Origin: Cocleimonas flava
Lineage (GTDB): Bacteria > Pseudomonadota > Gammaproteobacteria > Thiotrichales > Thiotrichaceae
NCBI RefSeq assembly: GCF_004339015.1
Contig: NZ_SMFQ01000004.1
Location: forward strand, 929,901 to 993,900
Length of the DNA: 64,000 nt
Reading direction: 5' to 3'
Part shown: positions 1-9,380 of the stretch, piece after piece
Layout of the letters: every line of letters begins with the position of its first letter
Position numbering within the stretch: position 1 is the stretch's first letter
Made by a program: the position numbers and the translations under genes
Notes under the pieces: model-generated
Told to the model about the DNA's origin: nothing
The model's input: only the letters and a program-made list of their open reading frames with translations
Databases searched by the model: none

Positions 1-235
1 ACACACTGTAAGACATATCAAACATACGAGCTGCCGCATTGATACGAACAATCCATAGACTACGGAATTGACGTTTCTTTTGACGACGGTCACGGTATGC
101 ATACTGACCTGCTTTAGTAACTGCCTGATTCGCTACACGATAAACTCTGCTTCGTGCACCGTAATAACCTTTAGCTTTTTTTAATACTTTTTTGTGTTTT
201 GCGCGTGCCGTAACACCACGTTTTACTCTAGCCAT
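1..235 (-). CDS. rplT: 50S ribosomal protein L20, 3' end cut by window edge
   Basis: About the first 78 codons of L20 are present, read from an ATG at 235-233. The product starts [20 protein letters not shown] and continues with the basic, Arg/Lys-rich N-terminal extension typical of L20, a primary 23S rRNA binder needed early in large-subunit assembly. In enterobacteria L20 also represses its own operon. It lies 22 bp downstream of rpmI on the same strand, in the conserved order infC-rpmI-rplT. The C-terminal globular part lies outside the window. Confidence 0.97.
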   Translation of the reverse strand, partial: MARVKRGVTARAKHKKVLKKAKGYYGARSRVYRVANQAVTKAGQYAYRDRRQKKRQFRSLWIVRINAAARMFDMSYSV

Positions 236-257
236 TTTCTATATCCTCAATAATCAA

Positions 258-455
258 TCAAACGTACGGAAGCATTCTGCGAACCATTGGTGTATCGACT
301 TTTTCGACGACATCACCAGCTCGTAAATGACGCTTACGCTTGCTGCTTTTCTTAGTAAGGATGTGGCGCAGGTGAGACTGCTTACACTTGAACGTGCCAT
401 TAGCACGCTTGCGGAAACGCTTTGCAGCGCCGCTGTTAGTTTTCATCTTAGGCAT
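258..455 (-). CDS. rpmI: 50S ribosomal protein L35
   Basis: A 65-residue basic protein starting [20 protein letters not shown], the conserved L35 opening, with full family length. It binds 23S rRNA in the large subunit. It sits between infC and rplT in the usual translation operon. A GGAGAG ribosome-binding site lies just upstream of the ATG. A structured leader of about 175 nt separates it from infC (see the entry at 474-561). Confidence 0.98.
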   Translation of the reverse strand: MPKMKTNSGAAKRFRKRANGTFKCKQSHLRHILTKKSSKRKRHLRAGDVVEKVDTPMVRRMLPYV

Positions 456-473
456 CTTAACTCTCCATATTGG

Positions 474-561
474 TCATAGTTTTATCTAAATTTTAACAAT
501 CTAAACATTGAAAACTATGATGAGTAAAACATTCCTATAAGAGTGCCTCTCCTTAAGGAAT
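474..561 (-). promoter_or_regulatory. Structured rpmI leader, candidate L20 autoregulatory region
   Basis: In the transcript sense two inverted repeats lie between infC and rpmI. TCATAGTTTT (483-474 region) pairs perfectly over 10 bp with AAAACTATGA at 511-520, about 20 nt upstream of the rpmI start. A second hairpin pairs CATTCCT with AGGAATG at 530-561. In E. coli L20 represses rpmI-rplT through RNA structures in this region. That this leader does the same is inferred from position and structure only. Confidence 0.5.
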
Positions 562-602
562 GATATAAATTCTTGATTTACTTATACCAGATCTACTTGC
601 AT

Positions 603-629
603 TAAACGTTGAAGAAACAACAACGTTTA
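603..629 (-). other. Hairpin directly after infC
   Basis: A 9-bp perfect stem (TAAACGTTG with CAACGTTTA) with a 9-nt loop starts 4 nt after the infC stop. It lacks a T-run on the transcript strand, so it is more likely an attenuating or RNA-stabilising structure than a full terminator. Confidence 0.45.
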
Positions 630-632
630 TGA

Positions 633-1166
633 TTAAGCTTGACCTTTTTCTTTCTTAATTGGACCAATCACCATAATCATTTGGCGACCTTCCATTTTCG
701 GGAACTGCTCAACTGATCCGTACTCTTCTAAATCTTTTTCTACGCGCTTAAGCATTTCCATGCCTAACTCACGGTGAGCCATTTCACGACCTCTAAAGCG
801 GATAGTTACTTTCGTCTTATCCCCTTCTTGAAGAAACTCTGTTAATTTCTTCAGTTTGATATTGTAATCACCAATATCAGTTCCAGGGCGCATTTTAATT
901 TCTTTAACCTGTGTCTTCTTCTGCTTCTTCTTATTAGCGCCTTTTTGTTTACTCTGCGAGAATTTAAACTTACCGTAGTCCATAATGCGACATACTGGTG
1001 GTTCGGCTGTTGGTACTATTTCAACCAAATCTAATGAATCTACTGCTGCTTTTTCCATTGCTTCAGTAGTTTTAACGACACCTACGTTTTCGCCATCCTT
1101 ATCAATAAGCCTAACTTGTGGCACGTTAATCTCTTCATTGACTCGATTCTTCTTTGGTTTAGCGAT
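633..1166 (-). CDS. infC: Translation initiation factor IF-3, probable AUC start
   Basis: IF-3 binds the 30S subunit, prevents early joining of the 50S and proofreads the start codon. The protein carries the family motif [14 protein letters not shown] in its N-domain and the C-domain stretches [13 protein letters not shown] and RFRGREMAH. The nearest conventional start (GTG at 1124) would cut off the conserved N-terminal strand. In-frame codons upstream encode [14 protein letters not shown], matching the family's RPNRINGEI region, and begin at ATC (1166-1164) about 9 nt after a GAGG ribosome-binding site; an in-frame TAG lies four codons further up. Rare AUU/AUC/AUA starts are known for infC and let IF-3 repress its own translation. 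Length from AUC is 177 residues, against 180 in E. coli. Gene identity is certain; the start is strong inference. Confidence 0.93.
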   Translation of the reverse strand: MAKPKKNRVNEEINVPQVRLIDKDGENVGVVKTTEAMEKAAVDSLDLVEIVPTAEPPVCRIMDYGKFKFSQSKQKGANKKKQKKTQVKEIKMRPGTDIGDYNIKLKKLTEFLQEGDKTKVTIRFRGREMAHRELGMEMLKRVEKDLEEYGSVEQFPKMEGRQMIMVIGPIKKEKGQA

Positions 1167-1210
1167 ACTCTTTATCCTCTATAACTTATAAATTTACCTG
1201 AACAATACTA

Positions 1211-3127
1211 TTATTCAGGTAATCCGCAACTAGCATTTTCTTTTGTAATTCGTTCTATTAACTCATCAAGCGGTAAACTACCAAGATCTTCGCCTGATAA
1301 TGTACGCACTGCAACTGAGTTAGTTTCTACTTCACGATCACCAACAACTAAAAGGTAGGGGGTACGTTGAAGCGTGTGCTCGCGAATTTTAAAGCCTATC
1401 TTCTCATTTCTCAAGTCTGAAACAGCTCTAATACCGCTTTTTTTCAAGGTATTTTCTACTTTTTTCACAAAATCAGACTGTTTATCCGTAATATTCATTA
1501 TCACAGCTTGAACAGGTGATAACCAAAGCGGGAATTTACCTTCATGATGTTCGATCAAAATTCCAATAAAACGTTCAAAAGAACCTAAAATTGCACGATG
1601 CAACATTACAGGAGTTTTACGGGAACCATCTTCAGCAACATATTCTGCATCAAGTCGATTAGGCATTGAGAAATCGACTTGAATTGTTCCTAGTTGCCAC
1701 ACACGACCAATACTGTCTTTTAAAGAAAACTCGATTTTTGGACCGTAGAAAGCACCCTCACCCGGCAACTCTTCCCATTCCAGATTTTGAGCATCTAATG
1801 CATCTGCTAGTGCTTTTTCTGCTTTATCCCAGTCTTCTTCACTACCCACTCTATTTTCTGGGCGAGTTGATAAACGATAGATAACATCTTCAAAACCAAA
1901 GTCACGATACACATCGTGTAAAAAATCGATAAAATCGGCAACTTCAGGCTGTATCTGTTCTTCTGTACAGAAGATATGACCATCATCTTGCACGAACCCA
2001 CGCACACGCATTAAACCATGCAATGCACCTGACATCTCGTTACGGTGACACGCACCGAACTCAGCAATTCTTAATGGAAGGTCACGATAACTTTTTAGGC
2101 CCTGGTTGAATATTTGCACATGACAAGGGCAATTCATTGGCTTTAGCGCAAACTGACGACCATCAGACTCTAGTGAGAACATGTCTTCACTGTATTTTGC
2201 CGCATGACCAGAGCGCTCCCACAAAGAAAAATCCACCAACTCTGGTGTATTCACTTCTTTGTAATCACGCATGCGTTGTTGGTCACGCATATATTGAGAA
2301 ATCACCTGATAAATTGTCCAGCCTTTGTCGTGCCAGAAGATCTGCCCTGGCGCTTCGTCCTGAATATGGAATAAATCAAGTTTACGCCCTATTTTCCTGT
2401 GATCACGCTTCTCTGCTTCTTCTACACGGTGCAAATAAGCTTTAAGCGCTTTTTTGTTTTCCCATGCTGTGCCATAAATGCGTTGTAACATCTCATTATT
2501 AGAGTCACCACGCCAGTATGCACCAGCAAGTTTTGTTAATTTTACCGCCGGTATTTTACCTGTGCTTGGCACATGAGGACCGCGACAAAGGTCGATAAAA
2601 TCGCCTTGTTTATACAAAGATAAATCTTCATCACTTGGAATGCTTTCAATAATTTCAGCTTTATAGGTTTCACCCATATCGCGGAAAAACTGAACGGCTT
2701 CATCACGAGACATCACACTGCGTTCAACAGGAATATCCTGTTTGATCAAATCCTGCATGCGTTTTTCGATAGCATCTACATCTTCTGGCGTAAACGCACG
2801 CTCATAAGAAAAATCGTAGAAGAAACCATCTTCGATTACAGGACCAATAGTCACTTGAGCTTCTGGGAATAACTGTTTAACAGCTTGGGCCATCAAATGC
2901 GCTGAAGAGTGACGTATTACATCGACACCTTCTGGGCTATTGGTTGTGATAATACTTAGCGACACATCTTCATCGATGATATGACTTGCATCATATTGTT
3001 TTCCATCAATGGCGCCTGCAAGTGTTGCTTTCGCTAAACCCGGACCGATATCTGCTGCTACGTCTAAAATGGATACTGCGTTGTCGAATGAACGCTGACT
3101 GCCGTCTGGCAAAGTGATTGTTGGCAT
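1211..3127 (-). CDS. thrS: Threonyl-tRNA synthetase
   Basis: Charges tRNA-Thr with threonine in the cytoplasm. The 638-residue length is close to E. coli ThrS (642). An N-terminal TGS domain (about 1-61) is followed by the editing domain with [11 protein letters not shown] near residue 74, then the class II core with the zinc-site segment MNCPCH, motif 2 around [19 protein letters not shown] and motif 3 [17 protein letters not shown], and a C-terminal anticodon-binding domain. The ATG at 3127 follows a GGGGAATAAA ribosome-binding site. It heads the thrS-infC-rpmI-rplT cluster, 44 bp before the infC start. I see no T-box leader. Confidence 0.98.
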   Translation of the reverse strand: MPTITLPDGSQRSFDNAVSILDVAADIGPGLAKATLAGAIDGKQYDASHIIDEDVSLSIITTNSPEGVDVIRHSSAHLMAQAVKQLFPEAQVTIGPVIEDGFFYDFSYERAFTPEDVDAIEKRMQDLIKQDIPVERSVMSRDEAVQFFRDMGETYKAEIIESIPSDEDLSLYKQGDFIDLCRGPHVPSTGKIPAVKLTKLAGAYWRGDSNNEMLQRIYGTAWENKKALKAYLHRVEEAEKRDHRKIGRKLDLFHIQDEAPGQIFWHDKGWTIYQVISQYMRDQQRMRDYKEVNTPELVDFSLWERSGHAAKYSEDMFSLESDGRQFALKPMNCPCHVQIFNQGLKSYRDLPLRIAEFGACHRNEMSGALHGLMRVRGFVQDDGHIFCTEEQIQPEVADFIDFLHDVYRDFGFEDVIYRLSTRPENRVGSEEDWDKAEKALADALDAQNLEWEELPGEGAFYGPKIEFSLKDSIGRVWQLGTIQVDFSMPNRLDAEYVAEDGSRKTPVMLHRAILGSFERFIGILIEHHEGKFPLWLSPVQAVIMNITDKQSDFVKKVENTLKKSGIRAVSDLRNEKIGFKIREHTLQRTPYLLVVGDREVETNSVAVRTLSGEDLGSLPLDELIERITKENASCGLPE

Positions 3128-3202
3128 TTTATTCCCCAGTGGTGACCCTTACGAGAGGCCACGTGTTTATCATTAATTAACAAAAAGTGTAAAAATATTG
3201 TT

Positions 3203-3279
3203 TGGTAGGCACGCTCGGACTCGAACCGAGGACCCTCGCCATGTCATGACGATGCTCTAACCAACTGAGCTACGCGCCT
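3203..3279 (-). tRNA. tRNA-Val(GAC)
   Basis: A complete cloverleaf can be folded on the minus strand: acceptor AGGCGCG/CGTGCCT, D arm GCTC/GAGC, anticodon stem TCGTC/GGCGA with loop ATGACAT (anticodon GAC), T arm CTCGG/CCGAG around TTCGAGT, discriminator A and an encoded CCA (3205-3203). Confidence 0.95.
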
Positions 3280-3447
3280 TTATTTTATAATGTGTACTTG
3301 AATGAATGGTTATGTTTGAACACAATTCAAGTCCACACTAAAAAGTAAGGGGAAGGATTTTATCGTTATTGAAAATGATTCACAAGCTTTCTAAAGCAAA
3401 CGGTAGCATTTAAATAGCTATTATAAATGAATCAAGAAAAAGTGTCC

Positions 3448-3462
3448 GTAAGTAGGGGGGTG
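3448..3462 (+). repeat. Dispersed G6 motif copy 1 (divergent intergenic)
   Basis: GTAAGTAGGGGGGTG on the plus strand, flanked by GAAAAA before and TTTTTC after (within 3436-3470). It sits 66 bp upstream of the mscS start, between the minus-strand tRNA-Val and plus-strand mscS. Confidence 0.85.
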
Positions 3463-3527
3463 TGTTTTTCCATTTACCACGCTATCTGCTACAGTTGCGA
3501 AAATTATTTGCGCCCTTGGGAAATAGA

Positions 3528-4607
3528 ATGGATAACCTAGAACAATACCTTGCTCCTTTATTGGCTTATTTTGATGGTGAACCCTGGCCGCAAGGTATTG
3601 CGATTATGGGAGTGACCTTTCTTTTCGCTTCTCTACTCTCTTGGTTTATTTTTCGTACCTTAAAATTCCTAACCAGCAAAACAAAATCATTTCTTGATGA
3701 TCGTTTATTAGCAATTGCCAGACCACCTATTTACTACTCACTTTTAATGACAGGCTTTTCTGCTGGAGTTAATCGTATGCCTCTCTCAGATAAATTGACC
3801 GATTACCTGATCTTTGGTTTTAAAACCCTAGGCGTTATTATCTGGATGATAGCGTTAGTTAGAGTATCTAAAATTATTCTTCAACAACTGGCATGGGGTG
3901 GCAATAGGAACAACATTAGACTCATTCAACCGCAAACGCTTCCCCTGTTTGATAACGTATCAAAGCTTTTAATTGTCGCCGTAGCCGTTTACATCATTTT
4001 CCAAATATGGGGAATTGATATGACAGCCTGGTTAGCTTCTGCCGGTATCGTAGGCATAGCTGTGGGCTTTGCCGCTAAAGATACCCTTGCCAATCTATTT
4101 TCTGGTGTTTTTATACTCGCAGATACACCTTATAAAATAGGTGACTACATTGTCTTGGATGGCAATCAGCGAGGCAAAGTTACACATATCGGTTTACGTA
4201 GTACGCGTTTAATCACACGAGATGATGTTGAAGTGACAGTTCCAAACTCCATCATGGGAAATAGCAAAGTCACCAATCAGAGTGGTGGCCCTCACCCCAA
4301 ATTTAGAATAAGGGTTCAAGTCGGGGTTGCCTATGGAACTGATATCGACCAAGTCAATGATATCTTAATGAAGGTTGCGGAAGATGAGCCACTCGTCCCT
4401 AAATCACCAGAACCAAGAGTACGTTTTCGTGCTTTTGGGGCATCTAGTCTAGATTTTGAACTGCTTTGCTGGATAGAAAATCCAGAATTAAGGGGCCGAA
4501 CATTACACAAGTTGAATAGTGCTGTTTATAAGAGATTCAACGAAGAAAACATTGAAATCCCCTATTCAAAACAGGATTTATATATTAAAGAACTACCTAA
4601 AACATAA
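3528..4607 (+). CDS. MscS-family mechanosensitive ion channel
   Basis: An inner-membrane channel of the small-conductance mechanosensitive family, which opens under membrane tension to release osmolytes. The 359-residue protein has N-terminal hydrophobic segments (about 24-45, 60-80, 95-115), then a pore helix with VGIAVGFAAKDTLANLFSG, the MscS signature, and the following beta domain (YKIGDYIVLDGNQRGKVTHIG) and mixed C-terminal domain. I chose the ATG at 3528, preceded by GGGAAA, over an in-frame GTG at 3462 inside the dispersed motif, because the extra 22 residues look non-conserved. The channel subtype cannot be told from sequence alone. Confidence 0.92.
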   Translation: MDNLEQYLAPLLAYFDGEPWPQGIAIMGVTFLFASLLSWFIFRTLKFLTSKTKSFLDDRLLAIARPPIYYSLLMTGFSAGVNRMPLSDKLTDYLIFGFKTLGVIIWMIALVRVSKIILQQLAWGGNRNNIRLIQPQTLPLFDNVSKLLIVAVAVYIIFQIWGIDMTAWLASAGIVGIAVGFAAKDTLANLFSGVFILADTPYKIGDYIVLDGNQRGKVTHIGLRSTRLITRDDVEVTVPNSIMGNSKVTNQSGGPHPKFRIRVQVGVAYGTDIDQVNDILMKVAEDEPLVPKSPEPRVRFRAFGASSLDFELLCWIENPELRGRTLHKLNSAVYKRFNEENIEIPYSKQDLYIKELPKT

Positions 4608-4639
4608 GCCTCACGAGGATAAAAATCACTCGTGAGGCT
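4607..4639. terminator. Hairpin between convergent mscS and pilY1
   Basis: An 11-bp perfect inverted repeat (AGCCTCACGAG / CTCGTGAGGCT) with an 11-nt loop lies between the mscS and pilY1 stop codons. There is no strong T-run on either side, so it may be a weak bidirectional terminator or a 3'-end stabiliser. Confidence 0.6.
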
Positions 4640-4671
4640 AGTACTGAATTTACACTATCACTGATCCCAAC

Positions 4672-7600
4672 TTACATTGGGTCACTCCAATAAATGGACT
4701 CTATAGCTTCAACATCCATAGTGCCGACTTCGGTACTCTTTTTACCAATTCGAATATCAACTTCGTGAGAACATTCTCCGTTTTCACAGCTTAATTCATT
4801 GAATACACGCTGAGGCGTTCCTGGGATTTCACTGGCAGATATTGTCTGGAAAACATCATTATCATTAATCACTCCGTTTCCATCCATATCTATACTGGCT
4901 TCACCGGTTAACAGATTCATTGCGTAAATACGCCCCTGAGTTGCCGGAGCAGCACAAGAGTTTATTAACTCACCTGTTGTTAAAACCTTAGGTACTAATG
5001 TAGTGAAAGTGATTGACCCTTCAAAGGTAATTGCAGGTGCCAATACTTTTTCGCCAGATTCAAAGAAATTCACATACCAACCGAGTTTATCGGTCTCTGT
5101 AATCTGCTTACCTTCAAAATCTGAATCCTGTGTAATGCTTTTGGTAAGAGTGGTTCCTGTACCCACAACATCAATTTCAACTTTTGCCAAATCAGAAAGT
5201 TGGATTGGGGTGAAATCATCATCCAACTTATTTAATGGCGATTTATCCAGAATCACAAACATATGATCATTTATTTCTTCATTCATTGGATGAGGTCTCA
5301 TTCCACTTCCAACTGAAACCGTAAACATTGTTTTACCGTTTGATCTGAATGAAGCTACATCTGGCTCATTATAAAACTTACGAGCCGCGGAAGATCCTGC
5401 CGTCCCTAAATCAGCCAACTTGGTTAGTTTAAAGTCTTCAGCATTATTTGATAACGACTCTGTTAGGAAATCAAGTCGCCAAACGCTACCTCCTGTATCT
5501 GCAAAATACATTCGATCAAGGATGTTATTTTTATTTACATCAAGAATTCTTGCGCCACCAGGGAAAGCCTGAGTTACTTTCGCTCCAAGTGTTTCACGCA
5601 TCGACCAAAGTTTATCTCCGGTCTTTGCATCGACAATATAAATATCATCACCCATCGTTGGCGTTTTAGAGATCACGACATCAGCTGGCTCATAATCCTC
5701 GTCATAATCAAGAACAGGATCATTTCCGCCTGCAATAATGACTGCTTCTTTTTTAACGGCACTGCTACCAGAGCCTACTAGAACGTTCGCTAAGTAAGGC
5801 ATCGACCAGCTTTGTCCCATTCGGCTAAACTGACTGTCATCACCGTCAATTTTCCAAAGCATTGTTGGCGTTTGCCCTTTGTGAATATTACTCACATCCA
5901 AGGCATAATATGATTTACCACCGCGACGAAGTCCAAAGTATAAATATACCTTTTCACCTGAATCTACTTCACCATTTGGGTTATCCGGATCATCTTCGTG
6001 CCAGTAACTTATATTGCCATCAATTCCATATTTATGAGGACCTTGTCCGGTGAATTGTGGCTCTATATTTTTTAATAATTCCTTTGGCATAAAGGCAAAT
6101 ATTTCTTCACCAGATGTACTATCAAACACATGTAAATAGCCTTCGTTGGTCGCAGAGAATATATACTGTTTTTTCGCCGCATCGTCTGTAGATTTTTTGT
6201 AGGTAATGATTACAGGTTCGGTATGCAGCATATCTCCCATATGTTTACGCGCAACTCCATGAGGCGTTGCATTACTGTCAAACTGACCATTTTTCCAGCC
6301 ACGAATAAACTGGATTAGCTGAGCGCGGTAAGCTGCTGCTTCAACGGTATTCAAATTTAATTCATCTTTATCGAATAACATTTCCTCAGTGATACCGGTA
6401 TTAGCTACATTGATCTCAGATAATGTATTGCCTGAGACATTCGAATACAGATTACGTATAGCAGGGTTCGTTAACAAACTTGCTGTTCCACCTTGCTGTA
6501 CCACATCACCATCAGGGATTGCGCTTGTTGACCACAAGTCCCAGGCTTCATCTTTAAATAAGCCTAATTCAGTCATGGCACTCGTTAAACCACCATTTCC
6601 ATCTTTACCTTTAATGATTCGGCTATCACCAACATCGTCCAATTTAAACTTCTTTAAGTTACCCGCCCAACGTGAAGAACTGGATTTATCAAATACCGGA
6701 ATGTAAATATCATCTTCATGCTCCAGACCACTTTTCACATTTACACTGTAACCGGGAGATGCTTGAGAACGTGCCTCTTCCGCTATTTCATCTAATGCCT
6801 GTGAAAAGGCATCCGCAAGTTCAGCTTCATTAGTCGCCGAGAAATAACCTTCTTTTTTAGCCGTCTCAGGATCATCTTCCAACGTCACCAGACTTTGTAA
6901 GTATTCTGAGGCTTCAGGTGTAATACCTTCAGAGAAACCAATAACATAAGTATGCAAGAATTGATCTCCATTGACGTTTGGCTGATTATCATGAGTCGCC
7001 AGATATTGCGTTAAATCTGCTCCACAACGCCCACTTCTGAAGCCATGCGTAATGTCACAACTAGATTTGTTTATTAGGCTTTTTACTCTACTATATGAAT
7101 AAGGATCTCGATTTACGCCATTCGAGTATTCCGGCTTGCCATCAGACATCAAAATCATGAAGCTACTCTGACAACCATCTTTCATGGGTGATTCATACTT
7201 AGGTTTTGGTAATGGCGAATCTTTACAAATCGCATAGTAACAAGATGAATTTGTGATAGTGCCATAATCATTGTCTTTACAATATTTACCCGTTGTCGAA
7301 CAACCTGTAGGGTTACCATCTTCATCCGTACCGGTACATGTTGTGGTTCCACCAACCCACGAACTTCTGCATCCCCAATATGACTCAGTCTTACAATTAT
7401 ATTCAGTACCTGCACAATTAGAGGCTAAACCAGGTCCAGACGGATTAAAGCGATCAGCTGGGCATATTTTCCCCCATGTTTCTCCTGCTCTCCAGTCAGC
7501 TATACTATCGTTCCAAACTCTGTATCCAGAAGGTGATGCATCACATGAACCTGAGTCATTCTTTTGATTAACGGGCTCTCCTGCGTAGGTTGAAGGATGT

Positions 7601-8760
7601 GCTGCCCACGTGTAATTTTTTCTCGCATAATCATAACCGTAGTCGACTTCTTCACCTCGGAAATACTGTGACGCTTCATACAAAGCATCAACGATAGGAG
7701 TCATTCCTTTTGCTTCCCAGTCATCGGCAATTTCACTTAAAAAAGTTCTAACCGTGACCGTATCGCTTGGCTCTGGAATATTACTGTAATCCCAACGAAC
7801 TGTTCCATTAAGCATCATTGAGTCTTCTATGATGGGTCTTGCGAGACTGGTAACAGCAGTAATAGGAAACTTAATCCCGTTAGGATAATTTTTTCGCCAG
7901 TTTGAGTTATCACCATAATTCATGATACCTACGCTAAGGTTATCTGGAGCATTCGTCAAAACTGTTCTCAATGCATCCTGCATTACCTGCATACGTGTTT
8001 TCTTACCGGTAACTTCTTCATACGTTATCGTCAATACTGGCGCATCTGAACCATCACCGTTATCTCTTGATTTGGGATTTCTTTCTCCGTAACCAGAAAT
8101 GACAAACACCATCGCATCATTAGGGTCCCAATCACCTCTATCGACAACCAATTGAACCAGACTTTTCAAATCTGGTGTTTGTTGTGCCGCCCCACTCTCA
8201 CCAACAACCCATGGATCAACGGACCAGGAGACTGATGTACCATAAAGCGTTCTGTTTGAAATATTGGTAAGATTATTTTCAAAAGCAGATGGGTTATCAT
8301 GGTTTTGAATTTTAATATCTAACGTAGTAGAGGAAGAACTAGAGTTGCTAGCCGTAAACTGTATAAACGCAGAATCAATTTTTGCACCTTTGGGTATATC
8401 TAAATCCCTAAAGCGTAACCCAACTTTTTGAGTAAATAATCCATCTTTAGTCATTTCTAGAATATTGCCACTATGAGCTGTTCCCCTCAGGCTTGGAAAA
8501 TTATGCTCATCAGCATCTTCGTTTTTATCTATGATGGCACTAGAAACTGTAGTCTTCTCTCCGACGGCAGAGGTTCCATCAACCTCTTCTTTCATACTGC
8601 CCGAGTTATCCATAATAAATAATACGTTATTATTTATTTCACTTTCCGTGTAGAAAACTTCGGTATCATCAGCATACGAGAACCCCATTAGCGCCAGCAT
8701 TGTTATGCCCAATGCACTTATAAAATAAGTTTTTTTCATATTATCTAGATAAATTTTCAT
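4672..8760 (-). CDS. pilY1: PilY1-like type IV pilus tip adhesin, copy 1
   Basis: PilY1 proteins are exported, prime pilus assembly with the minor pilins, and act as adhesin and surface sensor at the pilus tip. The 1362-residue protein has a signal peptide (about 8-30, ending FSYA), then a von Willebrand A-like opening with a MIDAS DNSGS at 51-55. A beta-sandwich-like module (about 90-255) interrupts the VWA domain, which continues with MILMSDGKPEYSN and a Cys-rich insertion near residues 400-520. The C-terminal half is the PilY1 beta-propeller: SATNEGYLHVFDSTSGEE, FGLRRGGKSYYALDVSN, and the calcium-type loop DVNKNNILDRMYFADTGG. A second Asp-rich loop (DMDGNGVINDNDVF) lies near the end. It is last in pilV-pilW-pilX-pilY1. 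Expected in the outer membrane or at the pilus tip. Confidence 0.93.
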   Translation of the reverse strand: MKIYLDNMKKTYFISALGITMLALMGFSYADDTEVFYTESEINNNVLFIMDNSGSMKEEVDGTSAVGEKTTVSSAIIDKNEDADEHNFPSLRGTAHSGNILEMTKDGLFTQKVGLRFRDLDIPKGAKIDSAFIQFTASNSSSSSTTLDIKIQNHDNPSAFENNLTNISNRTLYGTSVSWSVDPWVVGESGAAQQTPDLKSLVQLVVDRGDWDPNDAMVFVISGYGERNPKSRDNGDGSDAPVLTITYEEVTGKKTRMQVMQDALRTVLTNAPDNLSVGIMNYGDNSNWRKNYPNGIKFPITAVTSLARPIIEDSMMLNGTVRWDYSNIPEPSDTVTVRTFLSEIADDWEAKGMTPIVDALYEASQYFRGEEVDYGYDYARKNYTWAAHPSTYAGEPVNQKNDSGSCDASPSGYRVWNDSIADWRAGETWGKICPADRFNPSGPGLASNCAGTEYNCKTESYWGCRSSWVGGTTTCTGTDEDGNPTGCSTTGKYCKDNDYGTITNSSCYYAICKDSPLPKPKYESPMKDGCQSSFMILMSDGKPEYSNGVNRDPYSYSRVKSLINKSSCDITHGFRSGRCGADLTQYLATHDNQPNVNGDQFLHTYVIGFSEGITPEASEYLQSLVTLEDDPETAKKEGYFSATNEAELADAFSQALDEIAEEARSQASPGYSVNVKSGLEHEDDIYIPVFDKSSSSRWAGNLKKFKLDDVGDSRIIKGKDGNGGLTSAMTELGLFKDEAWDLWSTSAIPDGDVVQQGGTASLLTNPAIRNLYSNVSGNTLSEINVANTGITEEMLFDKDELNLNTVEAAAYRAQLIQFIRGWKNGQFDSNATPHGVARKHMGDMLHTEPVIITYKKSTDDAAKKQYIFSATNEGYLHVFDSTSGEEIFAFMPKELLKNIEPQFTGQGPHKYGIDGNISYWHEDDPDNPNGEVDSGEKVYLYFGLRRGGKSYYALDVSNIHKGQTPTMLWKIDGDDSQFSRMGQSWSMPYLANVLVGSGSSAVKKEAVIIAGGNDPVLDYDEDYEPADVVISKTPTMGDDIYIVDAKTGDKLWSMRETLGAKVTQAFPGGARILDVNKNNILDRMYFADTGGSVWRLDFLTESLSNNAEDFKLTKLADLGTAGSSAARKFYNEPDVASFRSNGKTMFTVSVGSGMRPHPMNEEINDHMFVILDKSPLNKLDDDFTPIQLSDLAKVEIDVVGTGTTLTKSITQDSDFEGKQITETDKLGWYVNFFESGEKVLAPAITFEGSITFTTLVPKVLTTGELINSCAAPATQGRIYAMNLLTGEASIDMDGNGVINDNDVFQTISASEIPGTPQRVFNELSCENGECSHEVDIRIGKKSTEVGTMDVEAIESIYWSDPM

Positions 8761-8828
8761 AACGATCAGTACTCAAAATTATTTTCATTGTTTATTTGTA
8801 TTGAATTCACTTTTCTAACGTCAAACGC

Positions 8829-9380
8829 TTAGAGATAACTTCCTTTACTTTTTGAATTAGGCACCATTTTTCCTGCACCTCTGTGATGTTGATCTCTAAC
8901 CGATTTATTTTTATCGCTTGTTTTTCTTATTTGAAAATCATAGAGCCTACAATTAGGAACACCCGGACCAATACTAGAACCCACACCATCTCTTAAACAG
9001 GCATATAGCTCTTCTAAATCGGTAATAATTTCTACAGTCCCAGAAGGCGCTCCAGCAAAACTGAATGTATTATCATCAGTCTCTACACCGTTAACTTTGC
9101 CACCGCCATTTCCAAAAGTAAGTCCTGCATCCTGTCTTTCCAGTGGCGTAATCAACTTAGTTGTTGCGGTAAAATCAGTTAATTCATTTTCTGTTTCGTG
9201 AAAAATGGACATTTGCTGATGGTCGTTACCCGCCACTAAAATATCAAGCACAGAAATTTTTGTTGCAGAGACCGTAATGATTGTCATCAACGTAAGAAAC
9301 ACCAGTGCGGTAAACAGCGTTGCACCCTGTTGTTTTTTCAAAGAATTTAATGACTTGTTATTTTGATTAATTACCAGCAT
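8829..9380 (-). CDS. pilX: PilX-like type IV pilus minor pilin, copy 1
   Basis: A 183-residue protein with a PilX-type N-terminus: a short charged leader, then QQGATLFTALVFLTLMTI, where G19-A20 resembles the prepilin peptidase site and about 20 hydrophobic residues follow. PilX helps form the priming complex with PilV, PilW and PilY1. The reading frame overlaps the end of pilW by 14 bp, indicating translational coupling, and pilY1 follows 68 bp later. The C-terminal part ends in DQHHRGAGKMVPNSKSKGSYL, similar to copy 2. Confidence 0.85.
   Translation of the reverse strand: MLVINQNNKSLNSLKKQQGATLFTALVFLTLMTIITVSATKISVLDILVAGNDHQQMSIFHETENELTDFTATTKLITPLERQDAGLTFGNGGGKVNGVETDDNTFSFAGAPSGTVEIITDLEELYACLRDGVGSSIGPGVPNCRLYDFQIRKTSDKNKSVRDQHHRGAGKMVPNSKSKGSYL

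Noticed and set aside
1350-1364. AAAAGGTAGGGGGTA in thrS as a motif copy
   Set aside because: G-run of five, extra GT and no TG or T-run; too weak. It encodes a conserved TPYLLV segment.
3128-3202. T-box or attenuator leader in front of thrS
   Set aside because: No T-box sequence or terminator/antiterminator pair is seen in the 75-bp space.
3462-3527. Upstream GTG start of the mscS gene inside the motif
   Set aside because: The added 22 residues are not MscS-like and the ATG at 3528 has a ribosome-binding site.
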